Origin: JAJXTN01 sp038230895
GTDB taxonomy: Bacteria; Patescibacteriota; Saccharimonadia; Saccharimonadales; UBA4665
DNA: 12,019 nt
Assembly: GCA_038230895.1 (NCBI GenBank)
Contig: JBBRMJ010000016.1
Coordinates: 1 to 12,019, forward strand
Direction of reading: 5' to 3'
Both the position numbers and the translations under genes were made by a program. Below are positions 4,645 to 11,882 of the stretch, piece by piece. The notes under the pieces were generated by a model. It saw nothing but the letters and a program-made list of their open reading frames with translations. It ran no database searches and had not been told where the DNA came from. How positions within the stretch are numbered: the first letter of the stretch is position 1; each line of letters begins with the position of its first letter.

Positions 4645-5151
4645 CTAGATTTTGCGGCTGTCATAGGCCCAGTGTAGTAAGGCTTGGCGTTGGCGGCGGC
4701 GACAGGTCATGTCACCGGGGTGACAAAACGCTTTGATCTGCCCGGCGTGACGTCGAAAGGCTTTCCAACGCTTAATCTGTCGCTGGTCCTCAGCCCCGAG
4801 CCGACGCCCGAGGTAATAGCGAGCATACCATTGGAACCAACCTCGAGGATCATCATCATGGATCCAGCCTTTGGCCTGCCATACCTCTATGGGCTGGCTG
4901 GCGCCGATTTCAAAAAAATTATAGGCCGGGTCGGTGCCGTGATCACTGAGACGTGCCTCCCTAAACCAGCTGGCTGGGAGCTCGTCACGACAAGCGTTGA
5001 GATACTGGCCGCCAAAGACGCCGAGTTTCAGCATCTCCGCCGGTGTTAATTCAGGCTGGAAGTCTGGGTCGTAGTCCTGCCCCTCTCGAGCCGTCAAAAC
5101 ATATTCATAACCCTGCTGGGCATCATCGTTGACGAGTATTCGTTCAGGCAT
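4645..5151 (-). CDS. Conserved-looking 168-residue protein, function unknown
   Basis: Soluble, no signal or membrane segment, Trp/Tyr-rich. It has an aromatic core with the character of a conserved family (FGGQYLNACRDELPASWF, then GWIHDDDPRGWFQWYARYYL), followed by a strongly basic tail (GRRLGAEDQRQIKRWKAFRRH, then C-x6-C within FCHPGDMTCRRRQRQ, ending HWAYDSRKI). I cannot attach a family name. The ATG at 5151 is chosen because it lies 4 nt after the stop of the oxidoreductase gene, a coupled arrangement; the longer frame to 5238 would overlap that gene by 83 bp. The basic, Arg-rich end may bind nucleic acid and the cysteines might bind metal; both are guesses. Shared transcription with the flavin enzyme suggests a joint role. 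Confidence 0.75.
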   Translation of the reverse strand: MPERILVNDDAQQGYEYVLTAREGQDYDPDFQPELTPAEMLKLGVFGGQYLNACRDELPASWFREARLSDHGTDPAYNFFEIGASQPIEVWQAKGWIHDDDPRGWFQWYARYYLGRRLGAEDQRQIKRWKAFRRHAGQIKAFCHPGDMTCRRRQRQALLHWAYDSRKI

Positions 5152-5155
5152 CGTA

Positions 5156-5887
5156 CTAGCGATATTCAGGATTTTGGAAGTCAAAGCGGGCGCCGGCGTC
5201 CCATTCGGAGCGCTGATTGCCGTAAGCCGGCACACCACCGCTGTCTTTGAGCAATTTGGCCAGATGCATTAAGTTCCAGGTCATGAAGGTGGTATTTCGG
5301 TTGGTGAAATCATTGTCCAGGCCAAATTTGCCCCCCTTGCCATCATCATCACCGTAGCTCGGGCCGGGGCCGGCTTCGCCGATCCAACCAGCATCAGCTT
5401 GTGGTGGGATGCTGTAGCCCAAATGCTGCAGGCTATAGAGGACATTCATGGCGCAGTGTTTGATGCCGTCTTCGTTGCCGGTAATCAGACAACCGCCGAC
5501 TTTCCCGTAATAGGCATATTGCCCTGCGGTATTCAGTAGACTGCTGCAGGAGTACAGGCGTTCAATAATTTTCTTGGTCATGGAACTGTTGTCGCCAAGC
5601 CAGATCGGTCCAGCCAGAATCAGAATGTCTGCCGCTTGAACTTTTTTGTACATGTCTGGCCAGGCATCAGTCTCGAGACCATGTTCTCGCATATCGGGCC
5701 AGGTGCCAGTGGCAATGTCCGGGTGATCAATCGTCCGGATCACCTCTGTTTCAACACCATGTTTGTTCATAATATCGGTGCTAATTTTGATCAATAGATC
5801 AGTGTGGCTGGCGCCCGGTGACGTCGTTAGTGTGCCATTGAATACTAGTGCTTTCAATCCCGAAAAATCCCACGTCTGATCTGTCAT
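5156..5887 (-). CDS. Flavodoxin-fold NAD(P)H-dependent oxidoreductase
   Basis: A 243-residue flavodoxin-like protein of the FMN reductase type. The first strand and phosphate loop are visible (LKALVFNGTLTTSPGASHTDLL, residues about 10-31), the middle motif ADILILAGPIWLGDNSSMTKKIIERL matches the family's substrate/FMN loop, and YYGKVGGCLITGNEDG follows as the next strand. The C-terminal 75 residues contain a Gly/Asp-rich segment (GEAGPGPSYGDDDGKGGKFG) that may form a lid or dimer contact. It would transfer electrons from NAD(P)H to FMN and an unknown acceptor in the cytoplasm. The frame is open upstream by 50 codons, but ATG 5887 has a strong Shine-Dalgarno (AGAGGAG, 4 nt spacing). TATCAT about 20 nt upstream may be its -10 box. 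The next gene follows after 4 nt. Confidence 0.86.
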   Translation of the reverse strand: MTDQTWDFSGLKALVFNGTLTTSPGASHTDLLIKISTDIMNKHGVETEVIRTIDHPDIATGTWPDMREHGLETDAWPDMYKKVQAADILILAGPIWLGDNSSMTKKIIERLYSCSSLLNTAGQYAYYGKVGGCLITGNEDGIKHCAMNVLYSLQHLGYSIPPQADAGWIGEAGPGPSYGDDDGKGGKFGLDNDFTNRNTTFMTWNLMHLAKLLKDSGGVPAYGNQRSEWDAGARFDFQNPEYR

Positions 5888-5954
5888 ATTGCTCCTCTTT
5901 ATATACCTATGATAGCGGATTATCAGAGGATTGTAAGTAAGAAAATAGCTTGTA

Positions 5955-6551
5955 CTATTTGTTTGAGGGCTTCTTCTTGTGGTCGTGGTAGGACAATTGG
6001 CGGCGCAGTTGGTCGAGACGGACGATGTCGGATTCAAAGACTTTCAACAGACTGGAGTATTGCCAGTTTGGCGTCAGGACATGGGCCAGTTTACCCTGTT
6101 GCTGCAAATACTCAATCAGGCTAAAAAAATCGCCGTCACCGGATACAACAATGGCCTTATTGTAATTGGGTAGTTCTTTCATGGCGTAGAGTACCAACTC
6201 AGCATCGACATTACCTTTGATGATCGACTTAGGCTCCTCGGCGTCTTTGACGGGTAGCGGCGTTGATCCGTCGGGATTGGGGGCAACAGGTGCGAGATGG
6301 GGGGCTTTGAGCTCTACGGTTGGCTTGAGGACGACGAGGAAGCCGAGTTCGTGCATGTACTCGTACATTGACTCATTCTCGCTCATGTAGCCGATGAACA
6401 TGTACGCCTGCGTAACACCGTATTTATCATGAAGGAATTGACGGAATTTGCGCCAATCGAGCTTCCAACCCATACGCTGAATGCCGAGGTTCAGATTCTG
6501 GCTGTCAATGAAGGCATAGACATTGGTCGGAGGTGACTTGCGTTGTCTCAT
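5955..6551 (-). CDS. NYN/PIN-like domain protein (LabA/DUF88 type), probable RNase
   Basis: A 198-residue NYN domain. The PIN-like acidic residues are visible: Asp16 in YAFIDSQNLNLG, Asp115 in KGNVDAELVLYAM, and Asp138/Asp140 in VVSGDGDFFSLIEYL. These bind the metal used for RNA cleavage in the fold. A Pro-rich insert (about residues 84-105, APHLAPVAPNPDGS) separates the first strand pair from the core, and the tail is basic (HDHKKKPSNK). Family role: RNA processing or degradation; the substrate is unknown. The ATG at 6551 lies 6 nt after an extended -10 box (TGgTAGACT), which suggests a leaderless transcript; the AGGGG next to the ATG is too close to serve as a Shine-Dalgarno. It follows the TasA-like gene by 46 nt with no obvious functional link. 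Confidence 0.85.
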   Translation of the reverse strand: MRQRKSPPTNVYAFIDSQNLNLGIQRMGWKLDWRKFRQFLHDKYGVTQAYMFIGYMSENESMYEYMHELGFLVVLKPTVELKAPHLAPVAPNPDGSTPLPVKDAEEPKSIIKGNVDAELVLYAMKELPNYNKAIVVSGDGDFFSLIEYLQQQGKLAHVLTPNWQYSSLLKVFESDIVRLDQLRRQLSYHDHKKKPSNK

Positions 6552-6557
6552 GCCCCT

Positions 6558-6566
6558 AGTCTACCA
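6558..6566 (-). promoter_or_regulatory. Extended -10 promoter of the NYN gene
   Basis: TG-g-TAGACT on the minus strand, 6 nt before the ATG. The hexamer matches at 4/6 and no -35 is seen; the call rests on the spacing shared with other genes in the window. Confidence 0.4.
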
Positions 6567-6597
6567 CTAGACCGCTCCCACCCCTAGTCACGCAGTG

Positions 6598-7194
6598 TTA
6601 GGAGCCGGTGGCAAGGCCACCAAAGCTAAAGTCGACATTGTTGATGCTGGCGCTGGGACCATTGACCGCATCAGTGTCCATCATGATCTGCAATTTGTAC
6701 TGGGCGGTGGTACCAGGCATTAACAGAGATGGTGACAATATTGCCTGGCCGCCGGCTGGATAGCTGCCAATGAGTGCCTGCAGCGTGAAATTCTGGACCG
6801 AACCACCACTGACTGGCGTCAAGATGACGTGAACTTTAGCAAAATCAACATTGTCAGGATTGGTCGGGACACTGCTGACTGCCAGTTGTAAGGCCAGCGG
6901 CGTGCCACCAGCATTCTTCAGATAGACTGGGTAGCCATTAGCCGGAGATGCTTGGGCACCGGGCACGAGATTGCTAAATACGAAACCGGGCTGGGTATTA
7001 CTGAAGTTGGTGCCGTCACCACTGATCTGTAAATTGGCCGTGGCGGTTTGGATGGTGTTGCCTGCTAGTTTGGCCTGTTGGCTGATGAGCGCGGCGAACG
7101 TAACACCACCACCGGCGCCCACGATTCCAAGCAGCAGGATAAGTAATTTCAGCCATGATATCCGTCTTTGGGTCTGTCGGTAATTCCAGGTCAT
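6598..7194 (-). CDS. Camelysin/TasA-like secreted surface protein
   Basis: A 198-residue exported protein. A basic N-terminus (RQTQRRISWLK) and hydrophobic stretch at about 14-36 (LLILLLGIVGAGGGVTFAAL) form a signal peptide or anchor. The following AKLAGNTIQTATANLQIS is the typical opening of SipW-dependent TasA/camelysin proteins (gNtxxTxxLxl). The mature part is rich in Gly, Ser, Thr and Asn with alternating hydrophobic residues, as in a beta-sandwich, and ends FSFGGLATGS. Known relatives form fibres in the Bacillus biofilm matrix or act as surface proteases; in an episymbiont it might serve surface attachment, which is inference. It has the best Shine-Dalgarno of the window (AAGGAGG, 5 nt before ATG 7194). 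No SipW-type peptidase is in the window. Confidence 0.72.
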   Translation of the reverse strand: MTWNYRQTQRRISWLKLLILLLGIVGAGGGVTFAALISQQAKLAGNTIQTATANLQISGDGTNFSNTQPGFVFSNLVPGAQASPANGYPVYLKNAGGTPLALQLAVSSVPTNPDNVDFAKVHVILTPVSGGSVQNFTLQALIGSYPAGGQAILSPSLLMPGTTAQYKLQIMMDTDAVNGPSASINNVDFSFGGLATGS

Positions 7195-7326
7195 GAGGCC
7201 TCCTTATAGTTAGTGGAGTCATCATGAATCCCCTACCTGCTCAGCGTCAAGCAAACGGCCGACTATCTGGCAAACATTAAGAATTAATTCATGTATCGAG
7301 CGCTGCGGCGCAGTAATTGGTTTGGT

Positions 7327-7350
7327 TCCCAGCCTGCGCTGGGATGACGA
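7327..7350. repeat. REP-like extragenic palindrome
   Basis: TCCCAGC (7327-7333) and GCTGGGA (7338-7344) form a perfect 7-bp stem with loop CTGC, flanked by tgacga. On the minus strand it reads tcgTCATCCCAGCGCAGGC, the pattern of a palindrome I recall as recurring in intergenic regions of many unrelated bacterial genomes. It lies 31 nt behind the Pif1 gene. It could act as a transcript-end hairpin; no U-run follows. Confidence 0.5.
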
Positions 7351-7380
7351 GCTTGCAGACATCTAAGCACGGTTAACGGC

Positions 7381-8907
7381 CTACGAATTGGCGACGTGGT
7401 TGGCGACGATGGTGAGAATATCGGGGCCATAGGTTTCGACTTTTTTGGGGCCGAAGCCGGGGATGGCGAGCAGTTGTTGGGGGGTTGTTGGCAAGGCCGC
7501 TGTCACAGCGCTGAGCGTGGCGTCGTGGGCGATGATATAGGCCGGCAATTTATCGACTTGGGCCCGTTTGAAACGCCAACGCTTAAGTTTATCGAAGAGC
7601 ACGTCGTTGATAATTGGTTTGGCGGGCTTGGTAGCAACCACTTCTTCGGCGATATCATCTGTTATATCGGCTAAACCAGTTGAGGCTTGGCGTAAGTCAG
7701 CGTCGAACGAATAAATCTGGGGGTGCATCTGGAGCGCCATGCGATTAAGCCCCTGTAAGTAGAGACCGTCGAGGCTGCGGACGCGCGATAGTGCCACATA
7801 GCCCATGCCCGGCGTGAAGGCTTTGCTCAAATCAATCTCGGCGGCGTCGAGGCTCATACCCTGACTCTTATGTATGGTGATGGCCCAGGCTAAGCGCAGC
7901 GGTAATTGGCTGATTTCAGCTCGGATTTTGCCATCTTCGCTGAGGCTCCAGCTATGCGGTTCAACGTGGATTTTGCGGCCATTATTGAGCCGAACTATCG
8001 GGCCATCGTCGTCGAAGTCAGTCACCTGCCCCCGGCTACCATTGACAAAGCCTTCGGCGAAATTATTAGCCACGAACATGACTTCAGCACCAAGTTTCAG
8101 TTCCAGTACCTCTGGGGCAAGTAGGCTTTTGGCTAATTGCTCGAGCTTAGCTCGACCGCCTTTGGTGCTCATCTGGTAGTTGCGACTCTTGCCTGGCAAA
8201 GCGTTTAAATGGCGCTGATTGATAGCATCAACATCGATATTATGCGAATACAAACGGGTCACGACAGTGTCCTCGCCAGGCGTTTGCTGGCGCTCCTGTA
8301 ACAGATAGCCGTGATCCTCGCTAACTTCCCCCAATCGCATAGCCTCCAGTAATCCCAGCAAGGCATCGTGCCCAGCTTGACGGTGTTGTTCGGTGAGATA
8401 ACAGATACGCGGATTGAGTTCGGCCCAAGCATTGGACAGATGAGCAAAATCAAAAATATCGCTACCCCGGCTAATCGGTGGCAATTGAAATAGGTCACCG
8501 ACGAGAATGACTTGGATACCACCGAATGGCTCATCATTGGCCCTCAGTAACTTGGCTAACTGATTAACCATATCCAGCCGGGCGCCGTGCAACATCGACA
8601 CTTCATCAATAACCAGAATATCAACGCTGTTATAGCGTTTGATCAGTCGATCGCTGCCACCGAGACGCTTCAGATCATCACTACTGAGACTATCGAGAAT
8701 GCCCAGGCCGGACCAAGAATGAATCGTCGTGCCCCCTATATGGCTGGCGGCAATACCGGTACTCGCGGTAACGGCCAGGCGCTTACCAGCCCGCATCGCT
8801 CGGCCTACGAACTGATTCAGTACATAGGTCTTGCCCGCCCCGGGCGCCCCCGTCAAAAAGACATTGTCCCCATTCATCATGACCTGTAGTGCTTGTGCCT
8901 GCCGCAT
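7381..8907 (-). CDS. Pif1-family superfamily 1B DNA helicase with C-terminal HRDC domain
   Basis: A 508-residue ATP-dependent 5'-3' helicase of the Pif1/RecD2-like group. Motifs in order: Walker A GAPGAGKT at 20-27, TASTGIAA with GGTTIHSW at about 47-65, Walker B VIDEVSM at 99-105, motif III GDLFQLPP at 137-144, LTEQHRQ, motif V AITIHKSQGMSLDAAEIDL and motif VI GYVALSRVRSLDGLYL with its Arg finger. The last 80 residues (KLKRWRFKRAQVDKLPAYIIAHDATLSAV, then LLAIPGFGPKKVETYG) form an HRDC domain as in RecQ helicases, which contacts DNA. Likely role: replication-fork, G-quadruplex or repair work. Pif1-HRDC fusions are common in CPR and some other bacteria. TG-c-TACAAT ends 9 nt before the ATG, so transcription probably begins close to the start codon. 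Confidence 0.93.
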   Translation of the reverse strand: MRQAQALQVMMNGDNVFLTGAPGAGKTYVLNQFVGRAMRAGKRLAVTASTGIAASHIGGTTIHSWSGLGILDSLSSDDLKRLGGSDRLIKRYNSVDILVIDEVSMLHGARLDMVNQLAKLLRANDEPFGGIQVILVGDLFQLPPISRGSDIFDFAHLSNAWAELNPRICYLTEQHRQAGHDALLGLLEAMRLGEVSEDHGYLLQERQQTPGEDTVVTRLYSHNIDVDAINQRHLNALPGKSRNYQMSTKGGRAKLEQLAKSLLAPEVLELKLGAEVMFVANNFAEGFVNGSRGQVTDFDDDGPIVRLNNGRKIHVEPHSWSLSEDGKIRAEISQLPLRLAWAITIHKSQGMSLDAAEIDLSKAFTPGMGYVALSRVRSLDGLYLQGLNRMALQMHPQIYSFDADLRQASTGLADITDDIAEEVVATKPAKPIINDVLFDKLKRWRFKRAQVDKLPAYIIAHDATLSAVTAALPTTPQQLLAIPGFGPKKVETYGPDILTIVANHVANS

Positions 8908-8916
8908 AGTTTAGCG

Positions 8917-8925
8917 ATTGTAGCA
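8917..8925 (-). promoter_or_regulatory. Extended -10 promoter of the Pif1 gene
   Basis: TG-c-TACAAT on the minus strand (hexamer 5/6) with TTGGTC 18 nt upstream as a weak -35. The ATG follows the hexamer after 9 nt, leaving a leader of about 2-3 nt. Confidence 0.55.
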
Positions 8926-8998
8926 CTGGCAATGCTGACAGACCAAAAGATTATCTTCTCGCCGTTCAATTATTAAGAAATACTGGACAGTAAACCGT

Positions 8999-9682
8999 CT
9001 ATATAAAATCTAAGTCGTCGAATGTTGTGAGACGGCTGACGTGCGCGTGTCTATTTTCAGTAAGATCGAGGTGCGGGATTGGCATTTCACCCCTGTCGAT
9101 GATCACAGATCTGGCGCCAAGATTCACCGCCAAAGCTACATCAACATGTTGATCGCCTATCACTAAAATTTCCTCAGGACGAATACCGGTTTTACCTAAC
9201 ACCGAGTCCAGGATACGGCTATCAGGCTTGCGATAAATACCATCGTCGCTGCTGACAATGTGTGAAATAAATTGTCGCAAATCAGAATTCTCCACCAGAT
9301 GTCGTGGGCTGGCATTTCCTCGCCCTTGGTGCGCACGATTGGTGGCAATAATTTGAACCAGCCCCTGCTGCTGTGCTCGCTGAACCGCGGCGAGTGCGTC
9401 CGGGAAAATATGGTCATTTGGCTGATGATAATGAGCCTCCTGTGCTTTCAAAAAGTCAGCAATCAGTTTCCTGAAAACCGGTCCATCCTCAATCGACAAA
9501 GCGCGCATAACCGAGTCCTCCAAAGTACCGTGAAAGTTGGAGCGCATTAACTCCTGCGACGGCTGAGGCAAGCCATGCAAAGCAGCCACCTCAAGCAGGA
9601 CCAAGCTGAAGATTCGATAGCTATCAATCAACGTGCCATCAAGATCCCACACGATTGCTTTAATGCCGCTGTCTACGGTCAT
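8999..9682 (-). CDS. HAD-superfamily phosphatase, phosphoglycolate-phosphatase-like
   Basis: A 227-residue HAD hydrolase with cap type 1. Motif I VWDLDGTLID (nucleophile Asp13 and Asp15), motif II ATN in QIIATNRAHQG, motif III Lys in GIYRKPDS and motif IV IGDQHVDVALAVNLGA with the metal-binding Asp pair are all present, so it should be active. The helical cap lies between about residues 20 and 95. Substrate is unknown; relatives remove phosphate from phosphoglycolate or nucleotides. Its ATG overlaps the rnhA stop by ATGA, implying coupled translation, and it closes the glyS-DUF1761-rnhA-HAD gene run. The odd loop HQGRGNASPRHLVENSD after motif II is longer than usual. Confidence 0.88.
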   Translation of the reverse strand: MTVDSGIKAIVWDLDGTLIDSYRIFSLVLLEVAALHGLPQPSQELMRSNFHGTLEDSVMRALSIEDGPVFRKLIADFLKAQEAHYHQPNDHIFPDALAAVQRAQQQGLVQIIATNRAHQGRGNASPRHLVENSDLRQFISHIVSSDDGIYRKPDSRILDSVLGKTGIRPEEILVIGDQHVDVALAVNLGARSVIIDRGEMPIPHLDLTENRHAHVSRLTTFDDLDFI

Positions 9683-10113
9683 GTCTGTGAATGGTTATGT
9701 TGTCTGCGGGCTTCATTAGCCCAGTGGTCGGCCAGTTCGTTGCCCGGGTCGAGATTGTGGCCACGCACCCAGATGAGCTCGGCTTGGCTGGCCTTATACA
9801 GCGGGCAAACTTCCTGAACGATATCGAGATTCTTAATCGCCCCGCCCTTCTTCTTCCAGCCATTGGCTTCCCAGGGCAGCGACCAAATGGTAATTACCTT
9901 AATCCAGAATTCGCTATCCGAATAGATCTGGCACGGTTGCCCCGTGGAGTCTTTCAGCGCGGCAATAATCGCCAACCCTTCCATCCGAATATTAGTGGTC
10001 TCGCCCCCACCCGGCTCACCGCCCAGCACCTGGGGTTTCATATCACGAATCACCGCAAACCCACCCTTGCCCGGGTTCGGCTCACAACTACCATCGGTGT
10101 AATAGGTGATCAT
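9679..10113 (-). CDS. rnhA: Ribonuclease HI
   Basis: A 144-residue RNase HI, which cuts RNA in RNA-DNA hybrids. The four catalytic acids are visible: Asp7 in YYTDGSCEPNPG, Glu45 in NIRMEGLAIIAAL, Asp66 in QIYSDSEFWI, and Asp129 in NELADHWANEA; His119 in VRGHNLDPGNE is the catalytic His. The basic substrate-handle region is represented by WEANGWKKKGG. The usual TTNNRMEL segment reads TNIRMEGL here, a mild change. A GGAGG sits 4 nt before the ATG. TG-g-TATGAT ends 9 nt before the ATG, so a promoter could also begin inside that site. It is 33 nt behind the DUF1761 gene and overlaps the HAD gene. Confidence 0.95.
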   Translation of the reverse strand: MITYYTDGSCEPNPGKGGFAVIRDMKPQVLGGEPGGGETTNIRMEGLAIIAALKDSTGQPCQIYSDSEFWIKVITIWSLPWEANGWKKKGGAIKNLDIVQEVCPLYKASQAELIWVRGHNLDPGNELADHWANEARRQHNHSQT

Positions 10114-10146
10114 GCAGCCTCCATCATACCAGACGAGGCGACGTCC

Positions 10147-10566
10147 TTAGGGATGTAGCCAGCCGAGGATGAGGCCCATGGCCAATAGGGACAACAGGCG
10201 GTTGCCCATGGATATGTAGGTCAGGTGGTTGGAGCGTTGGTCCATGGAATTATGGATGTGCAGTGTGGTGGCCGAAATGCCCAGCCACAAGATGAGCGAT
10301 ACATCGATGCCAGCGCCGATCCAAGAATCTGCAAAGAACGCGTGATACAGATACATGAAATAGGCCACAACTTCGGCGGTGATCAGCGCCGCAATGAAGA
10401 CGCCGACCATCTTCTTGGGCATTTCTTTCTCGAATTTCTTTTCATCAATATGCGCTTGCTTTCGCCAAGCCGCCCCGAGCATCGATTTGGAATAGTACAA
10501 CATGCCAATAATCATGCTCGACACCCCTGCCAGCAACACCGCCCACAAATTAATCGCGATATTCAT
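10147..10566 (-). CDS. DUF1761 family membrane protein
   Basis: A 139-residue integral membrane protein with about four hydrophobic helices (residues about 6-24, 53-72, 83-101, 119-136). The start NIAINLWAVLLAGVSSMIIGMLYYSKSMLGAAWRK matches the DUF1761 signature: Asn-x-x-Ala-Val at the first helix, then G-x-x-YYS and GxAW. The loop after it is highly charged (HIDEKKFEKEMPKK). Function of the family is unknown. ATG 10566 has a fair Shine-Dalgarno (AGAAGGG). It follows glyS by 66 nt and precedes rnhA by 33 nt, so it is likely co-transcribed with them. Confidence 0.82.
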   Translation of the reverse strand: MNIAINLWAVLLAGVSSMIIGMLYYSKSMLGAAWRKQAHIDEKKFEKEMPKKMVGVFIAALITAEVVAYFMYLYHAFFADSWIGAGIDVSLILWLGISATTLHIHNSMDQRSNHLTYISMGNRLLSLLAMGLILGWLHP

Positions 10567-10632
10567 AGTCGCCCTTCTTTTAACCCCTTATCTAGCTTAT
10601 GTTTAGATTATGCACCCGAGCTCGTCAGTTGT

Positions 10633-11877
10633 CTACTGGTGGAGAGTTGCAATGATATCCGACAGTTTCACACGTTCTTGTTCGGTGGTGTCGCGGTTAC
10701 GGACGGTGACGGTATCTTTGGTGTCGCCTTCTAGAGTTTCGAAGTCGATGACGACGCAGTATGGGGTGCCGATTTCGTCTTGGCGACGGTAGCGTTTGCC
10801 GATGTTGCCGTTATCATCCCACATGACATTACCAAATTCTTGCTTGAGCATATCGTAGACTTCCCTGGCCTTCGCCACCAATTCCGGTTTGTTCTTCAAC
10901 AGGGGTGAAACAGCGACTCGGTACGGTGCCAGATCGTGTTTGAGTTTCAGGACAACACGAGTCTCGCCATTCACTTCCTCCTCGTGATAAGCGTCAGTCA
11001 AGACAGCCAACATCATGCGGCCGACGCCGACTGATGATTCGATAACGTAGGGCGTGAAGCGTTCGCGGCTTTCTTCATCGAAGTAGCTAAGGTCTTTGCC
11101 GCTCGCTTTGGAGTGGTTGGTTAGGTCAAAATCAGTACGATTATGTGTGCCCCACAGTTCTTTGAAGCCCTGTGGGAAGTTGAAGTAAATGTCGTGGGCA
11201 GCAGCGGCGTAGTGAGCGCGCTCTTTTTCGTCATGCTCATGCCATTGCAGGCTCTCCTCTTTCACCCCCAAGTTTTGAGTCAGGAAATCCCAAGCAAATT
11301 TCTTCCAGCGCTCGTAGACTTCGCCCTGCTCTGCTGGTCGGATGAAATACTGCATTTCCATCTGTTCTAGCTCGCGAACCCGGAAGACAAAATCACGTGG
11401 TGAAATCTCATTGCGAAAAGCTTTACCTATCTGGGCGATACCAAATGGCAGCTTGGCGCGCATCGTTTCGCGGACATTGTCGTAATTGGTGAAAATGGAG
11501 CCAGCGGTTTCCGGACGAAGATAGGCGATGGCTGAGTTATCCTGAATGGCACCAATCCAGGTCTGCATCATCATGTTGAAGTAGCGTGGCTCGCTGAGCG
11601 GGTTACCGTCAGGTGATTTCTTATCTTTTAATAATTCTGTTAGCTCTTGAAGGTCAGTCGAGTCAGTTTCAGCTAAATGGTCAGCCCGATAGCGCTTGTT
11701 GGTAATCAAGTCTTCGACCATTGGGTCGGTGAAACCAGCGACGTGTCCGCTGGCTTCCCAGAGTTTGGGATTCTGGATAATGGTGCCATCAACACCGAAG
11801 ATATTGTCGTTATTACGGACCATCGCCCGCCACCACTCCTGCTTGATCGACTCATTAATTCCGCAATCCGCTCTCAC
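10633..11877 (-). CDS. glyS: Glycyl-tRNA synthetase, bacterial alpha2/eukaryote-like type, N-terminus missing
   Basis: Class II synthetase that charges tRNA-Gly. It reads IKQEWWRAMVRNN, NPKLWEASGHVAGFTDP, RYRADHLAE, LRPETAGSIFTNY, motif 2 FRNEISPRDFVFRVRELEQMEMQYF-like core at about 163-185, motif 3 SSVGVGRMMLAVL, and a complete anticodon-binding domain (PYRVAVSPLL to the stop). The family normally has about 40 more residues before IKxxWW, including RGFxFxSSEIYGG and DYGPLG. They are absent: upstream of residue 10 the frame runs into a repeat element (11883-11942) and reaches a TAG at 11940. GTG 11877 is the only start before that stop; the next in-frame Met is residue 19. The visible frame is intact downstream, so the loss looks local: insertion or rearrangement, an altered start, or an assembly join. 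The symbol follows common use; glyQS is the alternative. Confidence 0.9.
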   Translation of the reverse strand: MRADCGINESIKQEWWRAMVRNNDNIFGVDGTIIQNPKLWEASGHVAGFTDPMVEDLITNKRYRADHLAETDSTDLQELTELLKDKKSPDGNPLSEPRYFNMMMQTWIGAIQDNSAIAYLRPETAGSIFTNYDNVRETMRAKLPFGIAQIGKAFRNEISPRDFVFRVRELEQMEMQYFIRPAEQGEVYERWKKFAWDFLTQNLGVKEESLQWHEHDEKERAHYAAAAHDIYFNFPQGFKELWGTHNRTDFDLTNHSKASGKDLSYFDEESRERFTPYVIESSVGVGRMMLAVLTDAYHEEEVNGETRVVLKLKHDLAPYRVAVSPLLKNKPELVAKAREVYDMLKQEFGNVMWDDNGNIGKRYRRQDEIGTPYCVVIDFETLEGDTKDTVTVRNRDTTEQERVKLSDIIATLHQ

Positions 11878-11882
11878 CGAAT

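Noticed and set aside
4684..5049. 121-codon plus-strand frame
   Set aside because: It is antisense to the 168-residue gene, with no ribosome site and low-complexity composition; the minus-strand frame has conserved-looking motifs.
5888..6037. Longer start for the flavodoxin-fold gene
   Set aside because: It would overlap the NYN gene and has Thr/Arg-rich nonsense; ATG 5887 has a strong Shine-Dalgarno.
7016..7225. 69-codon minus-strand frame upstream of and inside the TasA-like gene
   Set aside because: Out of frame with the TasA-like gene, which has the better Shine-Dalgarno and a clear signal peptide.
9691..10158. 155-codon plus-strand frame over rnhA
   Set aside because: Shadow of rnhA, whose catalytic residues are all present on the other strand.
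10225..10734. 169-codon plus-strand frame
   Set aside because: It spans the DUF1761 gene, the gap and the end of glyS in antisense and shows no family motif.
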